From Bacteroides sp. (GTDB taxonomy: Bacteria; Bacteroidota; Bacteroidia; Bacteroidales; Bacteroidaceae), in assembly GCA_030151885.1 (NCBI GenBank), contig JASLCG010000154.1, forward strand, positions 1-7,256: a DNA stretch of 7,256 nt, in the 5' to 3' direction. Within the stretch, counting starts at the first letter, position 1; every line of letters begins with the position of its first letter. The position numbers and the translations under genes were made by a program. Under the pieces are notes generated by a model. It made no database searches and had not been told where the DNA came from. It saw only the letters and a list, made by a program, of their open reading frames with translations. Below are positions 1 through 6,145 of this stretch, one piece after another.

Positions 1-1
1 T

Positions 2-43
2 GACTTTGGTTTAGAGATTGTGAAAAATATTAATAACTACTAA
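2..43 (+). CDS. 3' end of an upstream gene (partial, 13 codons)
   Basis: Only one + strand frame is open from the window edge. It reads DFGLEIVKNINNY and stops at TAA (41-43); the other two frames hit stops at once or within four codons. The stop lies 12 bases before the gltA start with no promoter or terminator between, so this is most likely the end of a gene co-transcribed with gltA. In Bacteroidales, citrate synthase often follows isocitrate dehydrogenase and aconitase genes, so an isocitrate dehydrogenase tail is a reasonable guess. Thirteen residues cannot establish identity, and the function is inference from context only. Confidence 0.5.
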   Translation, partial: DFGLEIVKNINNY

Positions 44-55
44 TTAACTTGAACT

Positions 56-1399
56 ATGAAAGACGAATTTATGATTTATAGCCTCTCCGAAAAAATGAAA
101 GAGGCAGCAAAGATAGATAGTGACCTATTTAAGAAGTTTGCTGTTAAAAGAGGACTTCGTAATGATGACGGTTCGGGTGTCTTGGTAGGATTAACTAGAA
201 TAGGTAATGTTGTAGGTTATGAAAAACAAGAAGATGGTAAGCTGAAACCTATTCCTGGGAAACTTTTCTATAGAGGTTATGATATTGAAGATATTGCTAA
301 TGCTATAATTAAGGAAAAACGCTTCGGTTTTGAAGAAGTAGCTTATTTACTACTTTCTGGAGAGTTGCCTGATAAAGCTCAATTGGCAGATTTTAAATCT
401 TTATTAAATGGAAATAGAGCTTTAGAGCACGCTACTTGTATGAACATATTGGAGCTTAAAGGCACTAATGTGATGAATATCTTAGCAAGAAGCGTTCTTG
501 AGTTATATACTTATGATGAAAATCCTGACGAAACGTCTAGAGATAATTTAATGCGTCAAAGCATAGATCTAATTGCCAAATTTCCTACCATAATTGCTTA
601 TGCATTTAACATTTTGAGGCATGAGACTTTTGGTAGATCACTTCATATAAGACATCCTAAAGAGGAGCTTTCTGTAGCAGAAAACTTCCTATTTATGCTG
701 AAAGGAAAGTTTACTCAGTTAGATGCTCGTACATTAGATTTATTATTGTTATTACATGCAGAACATGGAGGTGGTAATAATTCTACTTTTTCGGTGAGGG
801 TTACATCATCATCAGGTACAGATACTTACTCTTCTATTGCAGCTGGTATTGGATCTTTGAAAGGACCATTGCATGGAGGTGCCAATATTCAAGTGGTAGA
901 TATGTTTCATCATTTGAAAGAGAATATAAAAGACTGGACAAGTGTTTCTGAAATTGATTCTTATTTTGAGCGTATGCTTAAAAAAGAAGTTTATGATAAG
1001 TCTGGGCTCATATATGGTATTGGACATGCAGTTTACACTATTTCAGACCCAAGAGCTTTATTATTAAAAGAGTTAGCTAGAGATTTAGCAAAAGAGAAGG
1101 GCCGTGAAGATGAATTTGCATTTTTAGAACTACTGGAAGATCGTGGTATAGAAACTTTTGGTAGAGTTAAAAATAATGGTAAGACTGTATCTAGTAATGT
1201 TGATTTCTATTCAGGATTTGTATATGAAATGATTGGATTGTCTAAGGAAATCTATACACCTCTATTCGCTATGGCTAGAATAGTTGGTTGGTGTGCACAT
1301 CGTAATGAAGAGTTGTCTTTTGCGGGGAAACGCATTATTCGTCCAGCTTATAAAAATATTTTAGAAGAGCAAGAGTATATACCAATCGTGAAAAGATAA
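56..1399 (+). CDS. gltA: Citrate synthase
   Basis: Condenses acetyl-CoA with oxaloacetate to citrate, the entry step of the TCA cycle, in the cytoplasm. The 447-residue protein has the full citrate synthase fold signature. The three catalytic residues are visible: His273 in PLHGGAN, His324 in GIGHAVY and Asp383 in NVDFYSG. A substrate-binding histidine lies in HAEHGGGNNST (234-244), and RSLHIRHP (194-201) is also present. The sequence resembles the long citrate synthases of Bacteroidales from end to end, starting with a leader ending in KRGLRNDDGSGVLVGLT. The ATG at 56 fits the family N-terminus (M-K-x-E-x-x-I-Y-x-L-S-E); Met6 at position 71 is an alternative start. There is no Shine-Dalgarno sequence. 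The gene follows the upstream partial gene by 12 bases and ends at a hairpin shared with convergent pfkA. 2-Methylcitrate synthase is a related alternative, but no prp genes are nearby. Confidence 0.96.
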   Translation: MKDEFMIYSLSEKMKEAAKIDSDLFKKFAVKRGLRNDDGSGVLVGLTRIGNVVGYEKQEDGKLKPIPGKLFYRGYDIEDIANAIIKEKRFGFEEVAYLLLSGELPDKAQLADFKSLLNGNRALEHATCMNILELKGTNVMNILARSVLELYTYDENPDETSRDNLMRQSIDLIAKFPTIIAYAFNILRHETFGRSLHIRHPKEELSVAENFLFMLKGKFTQLDARTLDLLLLLHAEHGGGNNSTFSVRVTSSSGTDTYSSIAAGIGSLKGPLHGGANIQVVDMFHHLKENIKDWTSVSEIDSYFERMLKKEVYDKSGLIYGIGHAVYTISDPRALLLKELARDLAKEKGREDEFAFLELLEDRGIETFGRVKNNGKTVSSNVDFYSGFVYEMIGLSKEIYTPLFAMARIVGWCAHRNEELSFAGKRIIRPAYKNILEEQEYIPIVKR

Positions 1400-1421
1400 T
1401 ATTGTCTTTTGATAAAATTAC

Positions 1422-1450
1422 AAGGGCTTAGATAATTTATCTAAGCCCTT
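1422..1450. terminator. Bidirectional hairpin terminator between gltA and pfkA
   Basis: A near-perfect inverted repeat: AAGGGCTTAGAT at 1422-1433 pairs with ATCTAAGCCCTT at 1439-1450 (12 bp), with a 5-base loop whose outer bases can pair further. It lies 22 bases after the gltA stop and 29 bases beyond the pfkA stop on the other strand. The U-tracts are weak: ATTTAT follows on the + side and GTAATTTTATC on the - side. The symmetry and convergent position suggest that it ends both transcripts. Confidence 0.85.
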
Positions 1451-1479
1451 ATTTATAATGTCATAATAACAATTAGTTA

Positions 1480-2460
1480 TTAAATGGAAAGTTCTTTTAG
1501 TACTTGTACTAGCTCTTCATTGATTGGTTTATCATTTTTAATTGCTTTTCTAATAGGCACATAAACAACTTTGTCATTTTCGACACCTATCATAACATTA
1601 TGATATCCTTCAATAAGTGCATCAATTGCAGCTACTCCCAATCTACTAGCAAGAATTCTATCGTTAGCACTTGGACTACCACCTCTTTGTAAGTGTCCTA
1701 GTATAGTTACTCTTACATCATATTGTGGATATTCGTTTTTTACACGCTCTGCTAAATGCATTGCTCCACCAGTGAGAGGACTTTCTGCTACTAGTACAAT
1801 ACTACTTGTTTTGGATTTTCTAAATCCACTACTAATTAATTCAGCAAGCTGATCATCCTTAGTACTAAATTCAGGAATGATTGCAGCTTCAGCTCCGGCT
1901 GCAATTGCTCCGTTAAGAGCTAAGAAACCTGCATCTCGGCCCATAACTTCTACAAAAAATAGTCTTTCGTGAGAAGAAGCAGTATCTCTAATTTTATCGA
2001 CAGCGTCTAGAATTGTATTTAGTGCTGTATCATAACCTATAGTTGTGTCAGTACCAAAAAGGTCGTTATCAATTGTGCCTGGAAGTCCAATACATGGAAT
2101 GTTATATTCTTGTGCAAATACTCTAGCACCACTAAGAGAACCATCTCCTCCAATAACTATAAGCGCATCAATACCCTCTTTTTGAAGATTTTGGTATGCT
2201 TGTTCACGTCCTTCCTTCTCTTTAAATTCCTTACATCTAGCAGTCTTTAATATCGTACCTCCTAATTGTATAATATTACTAACATCTTCGCTTCGGAACT
2301 CTTTGATTTCACCTGTAACTAATCCTTTGTAACCTCTATAGATTCCTTTTACCTTTAGTCCGTTAAATATTGCTGCACGAGTAATAGCTCTAATAGCAGC
2401 ATTCATACCTGGTGCATCACCACCAGACGTTAAAATACCAACACACTGAATAGTTTTCAT
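1480..2460 (-). CDS. pfkA: ATP-dependent 6-phosphofructokinase
   Basis: Phosphorylates fructose 6-phosphate to fructose 1,6-bisphosphate, the committed step of glycolysis, in the cytoplasm. At 326 residues it is close to the usual bacterial PfkA length of about 320. Visible motifs in order: TSGGDAPGMNAAIR (11-24), GGDGS (104-108, ATP site), PGTIDND (127-133) with catalytic Asp131, SSHERLFFVEVMGRDAG (162-178), Glu226 in VAES, and GHLQRGGSP (255-263) for fructose 6-phosphate binding. Gly107 and Gly128, where pyrophosphate-dependent enzymes have Asp and Lys, indicate the ATP type. Most effector-site residues of the E. coli enzyme have counterparts (Arg24, Arg28, Arg158, Glu191, Lys215, Lys217), but the position of Arg54 appears to be Glu51. 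It lies 111 bases after ispH and has its own -7 box, so it may be transcribed both alone and by read-through from cmk-ispH. Confidence 0.96.
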   Translation of the reverse strand: MKTIQCVGILTSGGDAPGMNAAIRAITRAAIFNGLKVKGIYRGYKGLVTGEIKEFRSEDVSNIIQLGGTILKTARCKEFKEKEGREQAYQNLQKEGIDALIVIGGDGSLSGARVFAQEYNIPCIGLPGTIDNDLFGTDTTIGYDTALNTILDAVDKIRDTASSHERLFFVEVMGRDAGFLALNGAIAAGAEAAIIPEFSTKDDQLAELISSGFRKSKTSSIVLVAESPLTGGAMHLAERVKNEYPQYDVRVTILGHLQRGGSPSANDRILASRLGVAAIDALIEGYHNVMIGVENDKVVYVPIRKAIKNDKPINEELVQVLKELSI

Positions 2461-2486
2461 TATGATTTTTCTTTAAAGTAGTTGTA

Positions 2487-2494
2487 CAAAGATA
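2487..2494 (-). promoter_or_regulatory. Putative -7 element of the pfkA promoter
   Basis: On the - strand this reads TATCTTTG, an exact match to the Bacteroidota primary-sigma -7 consensus TAnnTTTG. It lies 26 bases before the pfkA ATG, implying a short leader of roughly 20 bases. I see no TTTG at the expected -33 distance, so the upstream half is weak or absent. The same octamer precedes cmk at nearly the same distance. Confidence 0.6.
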
Positions 2495-2511
2495 AGAAAA
2501 CGATTATATTC

Positions 2512-2544
2512 TTTATATCTCTTTTTGAAATGAATTTTATATCT
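2512..2544. repeat. Short direct repeat upstream of pfkA
   Basis: The 9-mer TTTATATCT (+ strand) occurs at 2512-2520 and again at 2536-2544, 24 bases apart. Both copies are upstream of the putative pfkA -7 box, at about -30 and -55 relative to the expected start of transcription. They could be operator half-sites, but AT-rich 9-mers recur easily by chance in this composition. Confidence 0.25.
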
Positions 2545-2571
2545 ATTTCGATTTGTTAGTATATAGTCGTC

Positions 2572-3441
2572 TTATTTTTCTCTGTCTTCAATAAACTTTG
2601 ATACTTCCTCCATTAGCCACTTAGGGGTAGATGTTGCTCCACATATACCAATGGATGAGGCTTTTTCAATTAGATTAATGTCAATCTCTTCAACACCATC
2701 AATAAAGTGAGTATTTGGATTTACTGCCTTGCATTCATTATATAATATCTTGCCATTGGAGCTTTTTTTTCCACTAACAAAGAGAATTAAATCATGTGAT
2801 TGAGCAAATTCTTTAATATTAGGAATTCGATTAGCAACTTGTCTACATATGGTGTCAGAGTATTTGAAGGCATCTTCATTTGCAACTTTTTCTTGCATAT
2901 ATGCTACAATTTCTCCGAACTCTCCAAGGGGTTTTGTAGTTTGAGAATATAATCGAATGTTTTTTGAGAAGTCTATATTTTTAGCCTCTTCAAGAGATTC
3001 TATAACTACAGCCTCACCGTTTGTTTGACCTACAAGACCCAGTACTTCAGCATGTCCATTTTTTCCAAAAATGACAATCTGCTTATTAGAAGAGTCTTCT
3101 TTATTGTACTCTTTTTTGATTTTTTTCTGTAGTGCGATAACAACAGGGCAGGTTGCATCTACAATTGTGATGTTGTTTCTTTCAGCAGTTTCGTAGGTCT
3201 CGGGTGGCTCTCCATGAGCTCTTAATAAAACAGTCGCATTTTGTAGTTTATTAAACTCTTCACGATTAATTGTTACTAATCCTAGTTGTCTTAACCGTTC
3301 AACCTCTTTACTGTTGTGTACAATATCACCAAGACAGTACAGTGTGTCACCATTCGCTAGGCACTTTTCAGCTTTCGTAATGGCATTTACTACGCCAAAA
3401 CAAAAGCCAGAACCTTTGTCAATTTCTATTTTTTTTGTCAT
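2572..3441 (-). CDS. ispH: 4-hydroxy-3-methylbut-2-enyl diphosphate reductase
   Basis: The last enzyme of the non-mevalonate (MEP) pathway: it reduces HMBPP to IPP and DMAPP using an iron-sulphur cluster, in the cytoplasm. The 289-residue protein carries all three cluster cysteines in their family contexts: Cys14 in GFCFGV, Cys98 in DATCPVV and Cys199 in DTICRQVANR. The substrate-pocket residues are also seen: His42 in VHN, His76 in AHGEPP, His130 and the proton-relay Glu132 in GHAEVLG, the SQTT motif (166-169), SSN (227-229) and GATSTP (268-273). It is slightly shorter than the E. coli enzyme (about 316) but lacks nothing essential that I can see. It starts 5 bases after the cmk stop, so the two are co-transcribed. 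The product feeds prenyl synthases such as the one encoded at 5170-6144. The start is fixed by closeness of the first cluster cysteine to the N-terminus. Confidence 0.96.
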   Translation of the reverse strand: MTKKIEIDKGSGFCFGVVNAITKAEKCLANGDTLYCLGDIVHNSKEVERLRQLGLVTINREEFNKLQNATVLLRAHGEPPETYETAERNNITIVDATCPVVIALQKKIKKEYNKEDSSNKQIVIFGKNGHAEVLGLVGQTNGEAVVIESLEEAKNIDFSKNIRLYSQTTKPLGEFGEIVAYMQEKVANEDAFKYSDTICRQVANRIPNIKEFAQSHDLILFVSGKKSSNGKILYNECKAVNPNTHFIDGVEEIDINLIEKASSIGICGATSTPKWLMEEVSKFIEDREK

Positions 3442-3446
3442 TTACA

Positions 3447-4151
3447 TTACTCTTTGGCAACAGAGTTAATTACACGCTTATATTGATCTACTAACCATTC
3501 TTGTTGTTCCTCAATGGTTAGATTACTATTGTCTAGTGTTAAGGCATCATTTGCTTTGACTAGCGGGCTTACTGCTCTAGTTTGATCAATGTGGTCTCTC
3601 TGTTTAATGTTTTCTAAAATTTCATTGTAGTTAGCACTTCCTGTTTTAGCTAACATTTCATCATAACGTCTTTGAGCTCTAACTTGAGCCGAAGCTGTTA
3701 CAAATATTTTTAATTCAGCTTGAGGAAAAACTGTTGTGCCAATATCTCGTCCGTCCATAACAATACCTTTAGCATTGCCCATGGCTTGTTGTTGGCGCAC
3801 CATTTCTTCTCTAACAAAATCTAATGCAGCAATTGGGCTAACATTTGAAGAAACCTCCATACTACGTATTTTGTTCTCTACATTAACTCCATTTAAGTAA
3901 GTTTCTGGGAGACCTGTCTTAGGATCGATAGCAAATTTAATTTGCATATTAGGAAGTTCCTTTTTAAGTTTCTTTGTATCTATTTGATTGTTAGATATGA
4001 AACCACTTTCCATTGCAAATAAAGTTGTAGCTCTATACATTGCACCACTATCAATGTAGATATATTGTATTGTTTTCGCTAAATTTTTGGCCATAGTACT
4101 CTTTCCACAAGAAGAAAAACCATCTATAGCAATAACTATCTTTTTGTCCAT
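3447..4151 (-). CDS. cmk: (d)CMP kinase (cytidylate kinase)
   Basis: Transfers phosphate from ATP to CMP or dCMP, recycling pyrimidine nucleotides in the cytoplasm. The 234-residue length suits the bacterial Cmk family. The N-terminal P-loop is GFSSCGKST (11-19), followed by YIDSGAMYRA (32-41), a CMP-kinase signature. The NMP-binding insert spans roughly 60-120. DGRDIGT (133-139) and QRDHIDQTRAVSPL (184-197) supply the substrate-binding aspartates and arginines, and the family ending D-x-L-x-L-D-x-S appears at 202-209. It is the first gene of the cmk-ispH unit, with a -7 box 24 bases before its ATG. It is divergent from tonB across 253 bases. I see no oddities. Confidence 0.96.
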   Translation of the reverse strand: MDKKIVIAIDGFSSCGKSTMAKNLAKTIQYIYIDSGAMYRATTLFAMESGFISNNQIDTKKLKKELPNMQIKFAIDPKTGLPETYLNGVNVENKIRSMEVSSNVSPIAALDFVREEMVRQQQAMGNAKGIVMDGRDIGTTVFPQAELKIFVTASAQVRAQRRYDEMLAKTGSANYNEILENIKQRDHIDQTRAVSPLVKANDALTLDNSNLTIEEQQEWLVDQYKRVINSVAKE

Positions 4152-4175
4152 ACTTTAAGTTTTTATCTTTTGGTT

Positions 4176-4183
4176 CAAAGATA
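4176..4183 (-). promoter_or_regulatory. Putative -7 element of the cmk-ispH promoter
   Basis: On the - strand this reads TATCTTTG, an exact fit to TAnnTTTG and identical to the pfkA box. It ends 24 bases before the cmk ATG, compared with 26 for pfkA. No TTTG is present at -33 spacing. The repeated octamer and distance make a short-leader promoter likely. Confidence 0.6.
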
Positions 4184-4293
4184 ACTTTTTTCTTAGTAAG
4201 ACCGATGAAAAATTTACATCTCCTTTGATTAGCTCTCTTTAAAATAAACTGTGATAAAAATAAAAGTACTAACTGAATTATGTGTTGAACCGT

Positions 4294-4308
4294 AAATATT
4301 CAATATTT
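4294..4308. promoter_or_regulatory. AT-rich palindrome upstream of the tonB promoter
   Basis: AAATATT (4294-4300), a single C, then AATATTT (4302-4308) form a perfect 7-bp inverted repeat. With a two-base bulge it extends outward as GTAAA/TTTAC (4292-4312). It would lie about 50-64 bases upstream of the predicted tonB transcription start, where an activator might bind. No known regulator motif is recognised, and chance is a real possibility in DNA this AT-rich. Confidence 0.25.
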
Positions 4309-4320
4309 TTACATCGAATA

Positions 4321-4353
4321 ATTGAGGAATTTAATGATATATATATATATTTG
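4321..4353 (+). promoter_or_regulatory. Putative tonB promoter (-33/-7)
   Basis: ATTG at 4321-4324 is followed after 21 bases by TATATTTG at 4346-4353, matching the Bacteroidota -33 TTTG (three of four bases) and -7 TAnnTTTG elements. The 21-base spacing is identical to that of the tRNA-Ser promoter in this window. It predicts a leader of about 45 bases before the tonB ATG at 4405. Confidence 0.6.
4337..4350 (+). repeat. (AT)7 dinucleotide tract in the tonB promoter
   Basis: Seven uninterrupted AT units run from 4337 to 4350, filling the 3' half of the spacer between the presumed -33 and -7 elements and overlapping the first half of the -7 box. Gain or loss of a unit would change the spacer by two bases while leaving a TATATTTG box intact. 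Confidence 0.9.
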
Positions 4354-4404
4354 TGGAATACATAAAGTTGCATTCACTTTTTATTAACATATATAATAAA
4401 AAAC

Positions 4405-5103
4405 ATGGAAGTTAAAAAATCCCCAAAGGCTGACCTGGAAAAAGGTAAGTCAACATGGTTACTTCTTGGTTATGTGATGGTTTTGGCGTTTATGTTTATC
4501 GCTATTGAGTGGTCAACAAGAGACGTTGAAATTGACAAGAGCCAAATAGTACAAGTAGCTGAGTTTGAGGAGGAAATCATGCCAATTACAGAGCAGGATA
4601 ATACACCTCCCCCTCCACCACCACCTCCTGCTGAGGTTCCACCTCAAGTAGAAGAGATTATCAATATTGTTGATAATGAAGAGGAAGTAGCAGATGTAGA
4701 TATTGCTTCTTCGGAGGATACTGGTCAAAAAGTAGAAATTAAGGCTTTCGTTCCTCAAGAAATAATTGAAGAAGAGCCTGAAGAAGAGGAAATTTTCATG
4801 GTTGCTGAAACTATGCCTGAATTCCCAGGTGGTATGGCAGAACTAATGAAGTTCTTAAGTAAGAACATTAAATATCCTACTATTGCTCAAGAAAACGGTA
4901 TTCAAGGTCGTGTAACTGTTACGTTTGTTGTTAACCGTGACGGTTCAATTGTTGACCCTCAAGTTATTCGTGGTGTTGACCCTTCTTTAGATAAAGAAGC
5001 TATTCGTGTGATTACAGCGATGCCTAAGTGGAAAGCTGGTGAGCAACGTGGTAAAAAGGTGCGTGTAAAATATACAGTACCTGTTACATTTAGATTAAAA
5101 TAA
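4405..5103 (+). CDS. tonB: TonB family energy transducer
   Basis: Links the inner-membrane proton motive force to outer-membrane TonB-dependent transporters through the periplasm, normally with ExbB and ExbD. The 232-residue protein has a short cytoplasmic N-terminus with several Lys, one membrane segment (about 18-36, rich in L, V, M and F) and a long periplasmic linker. The linker contains eight consecutive prolines (68-75) followed by a strongly acidic stretch (about 83-130). The TonB C-terminal domain (about 134-232) begins at MPEFPGG and includes YPTIAQENGIQGRVTV, VNRDGSI and the ending PVTFRLK. The membrane segment has no His, unlike the Ser/His pair of E. coli TonB. Many Bacteroidales encode TonB proteins with this N-terminus. 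It has its own promoter and a strong terminator, so it is probably monocistronic. No exbB or exbD gene is complete in the window. Confidence 0.93.
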   Translation: MEVKKSPKADLEKGKSTWLLLGYVMVLAFMFIAIEWSTRDVEIDKSQIVQVAEFEEEIMPITEQDNTPPPPPPPPAEVPPQVEEIINIVDNEEEVADVDIASSEDTGQKVEIKAFVPQEIIEEEPEEEEIFMVAETMPEFPGGMAELMKFLSKNIKYPTIAQENGIQGRVTVTFVVNRDGSIVDPQVIRGVDPSLDKEAIRVITAMPKWKAGEQRGKKVRVKYTVPVTFRLK

Positions 5104-5121
5104 TTGTAATTTAAATATATG

Positions 5122-5152
5122 AAAAAGGCTGCATTTTAGCAGCCTTTTTTTT
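5122..5152 (+). terminator. Rho-independent terminator after tonB
   Basis: AAAAAGGCTGC (5122-5132) and GCAGCCTTTTT (5139-5149) form a perfect 11-bp stem with loop ATTTTA, and the T-run spans 5145-5152 (eight T). It starts 18 bases after the tonB stop. This is the most canonical terminator in the window, yet the next gene starts only 17 bases after its T-run. Confidence 0.93.
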
Positions 5153-5169
5153 GATAATACTAAGTTAAA

Positions 5170-6144
5170 ATGATGACCAAAGAACAAGTTGTAGATTTGA
5201 TTAACAGCTACATCCATAATATAGAATTGGATAGAGAGCCTAAAAACCTATATGCACCTATTGAATATGTGTTATCAATAGGAGGTAAAAGAGTTAGACC
5301 ACAATTAATGCTTTTAGCATATCAAATGTATAAAGAGAATTTTAATGAGGTGCTTCCTGCAGCAGCTGCCATTGAAATTTATCATAACTTTACATTACTA
5401 CATGATGATTTAATGGATAACTCTGATGTCAGAAGAAATAAGCCTACAGTACATAAAGTATGGGATGATAATACGGCTATACTATCGGGTGATGCCATGC
5501 TTATCTTAGGTTATCATTTACTTGCAAAAACACCATCAGAATACTTAAGGAGAGTGTTAGATGTCTATAATACTGTAACTCTTGAAATTTGTGATGGTCA
5601 ACAATATGATATTGAATTTGAGACTAGAACCGATGTTAAAGCAGAAGAGTATTTAAATATGATTGCATTAAAAACAGCAGTTCTATTAGCAAATAGTATG
5701 AAAATTGGTGCAATAATAGGCGGAGCTTCAGATAAAGATATTGACTTAATATATCAATTTGGCTTAAATATAGGTTTGGCTTTTCAACTTCAAGATGACT
5801 ATTTGGATGTGTATGGAGATCCTAAGGTCTTTGGTAAAGCTACTGGAGATGATATCTTATGTAATAAAAAAACATATATGTTAATTCAAGCTTTAAACTT
5901 AAGTGAAGGAAAAGTTAAAGAAGAGTTGTTACACTGGATAGGTTCCAAAGAATTTAATGCTGAAGAAAAAATAAATGCTGTAATAGATATTTATAATCAG
6001 GTAGGTATTGATAAGGTATGTAAGGCTAAAATGCAAGAGTTTTATAACAAGGCAATAGAGAGTTTAGATGCTGTGTCAGTAGATAGTTCTAAGAAAATAG
6101 TATTAAAAGCTCTAGCTTCTGATTTAATGCAACGCGAAATTTGA
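5170..6144 (+). CDS. Isoprenyl diphosphate synthase (probably short-chain)
   Basis: Condenses IPP with allylic diphosphates (trans-type) in the cytoplasm, supplying isoprenoid carriers or quinone side chains. The 324-residue protein has the family motifs in order: GGKRVRP (38-44), the first aspartate-rich motif DDLMD (79-83) followed by RR (88-89), KTA (168-170), FQLQDDYLD (205-213) with the second DDxxD, and a downstream K-K-T (233-235). The first motif lacks the two-residue insertion of E. coli IspA. Phe74, five residues upstream of it, is a bulky residue at the position known to limit chain length; long-chain synthases such as IspB have Ala there. A C15-C20 product is therefore inferred, not certain. 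ATG codons at 5170 and 5173 are both usable. The gene sits 17 bases behind the tonB terminator with no visible promoter. tatD begins one base after its TGA stop. Confidence 0.93.
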   Translation: MMTKEQVVDLINSYIHNIELDREPKNLYAPIEYVLSIGGKRVRPQLMLLAYQMYKENFNEVLPAAAAIEIYHNFTLLHDDLMDNSDVRRNKPTVHKVWDDNTAILSGDAMLILGYHLLAKTPSEYLRRVLDVYNTVTLEICDGQQYDIEFETRTDVKAEEYLNMIALKTAVLLANSMKIGAIIGGASDKDIDLIYQFGLNIGLAFQLQDDYLDVYGDPKVFGKATGDDILCNKKTYMLIQALNLSEGKVKEELLHWIGSKEFNAEEKINAVIDIYNQVGIDKVCKAKMQEFYNKAIESLDAVSVDSSKKIVLKALASDLMQREI

Positions 6145-6145
6145 T

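Larger units (their letters stand above)
4152..4404. other. Divergent intergenic region between cmk and tonB
   Basis: This is 253 bases of very AT-rich DNA without a credible ORF on either strand. It holds the cmk -7 box near its left end, an AT-rich imperfect palindrome near 4292-4312, and the tonB promoter with an (AT)7 tract at 4321-4353. The stretch 4184-4291 shows no structure I can support. Confidence 0.7.

Noticed and set aside
812..1027. 71-codon ORF on the - strand inside gltA
   Set aside because: It lies wholly antisense to a strongly conserved part of citrate synthase and its translation resembles no family; it is a shadow frame.
2523..2556. Possible ispH terminator hairpin (GAAAT/ATTTC)
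   Set aside because: Only five AT-rich base pairs around a 13-base loop; too weak to call a terminator.
4172..4289. Distant inverted repeat GGTTCAA / TTGAACC in the cmk-tonB gap
   Set aside because: Seven bases separated by more than 100 bases is expected by chance, and one copy overlaps the cmk -7 box region without a matching partner near the tonB promoter.
4513..4758. 81-codon ORF on the - strand inside tonB
   Set aside because: It is antisense to the TonB linker; its Trp/Arg run is just the reverse complement of the proline codons.
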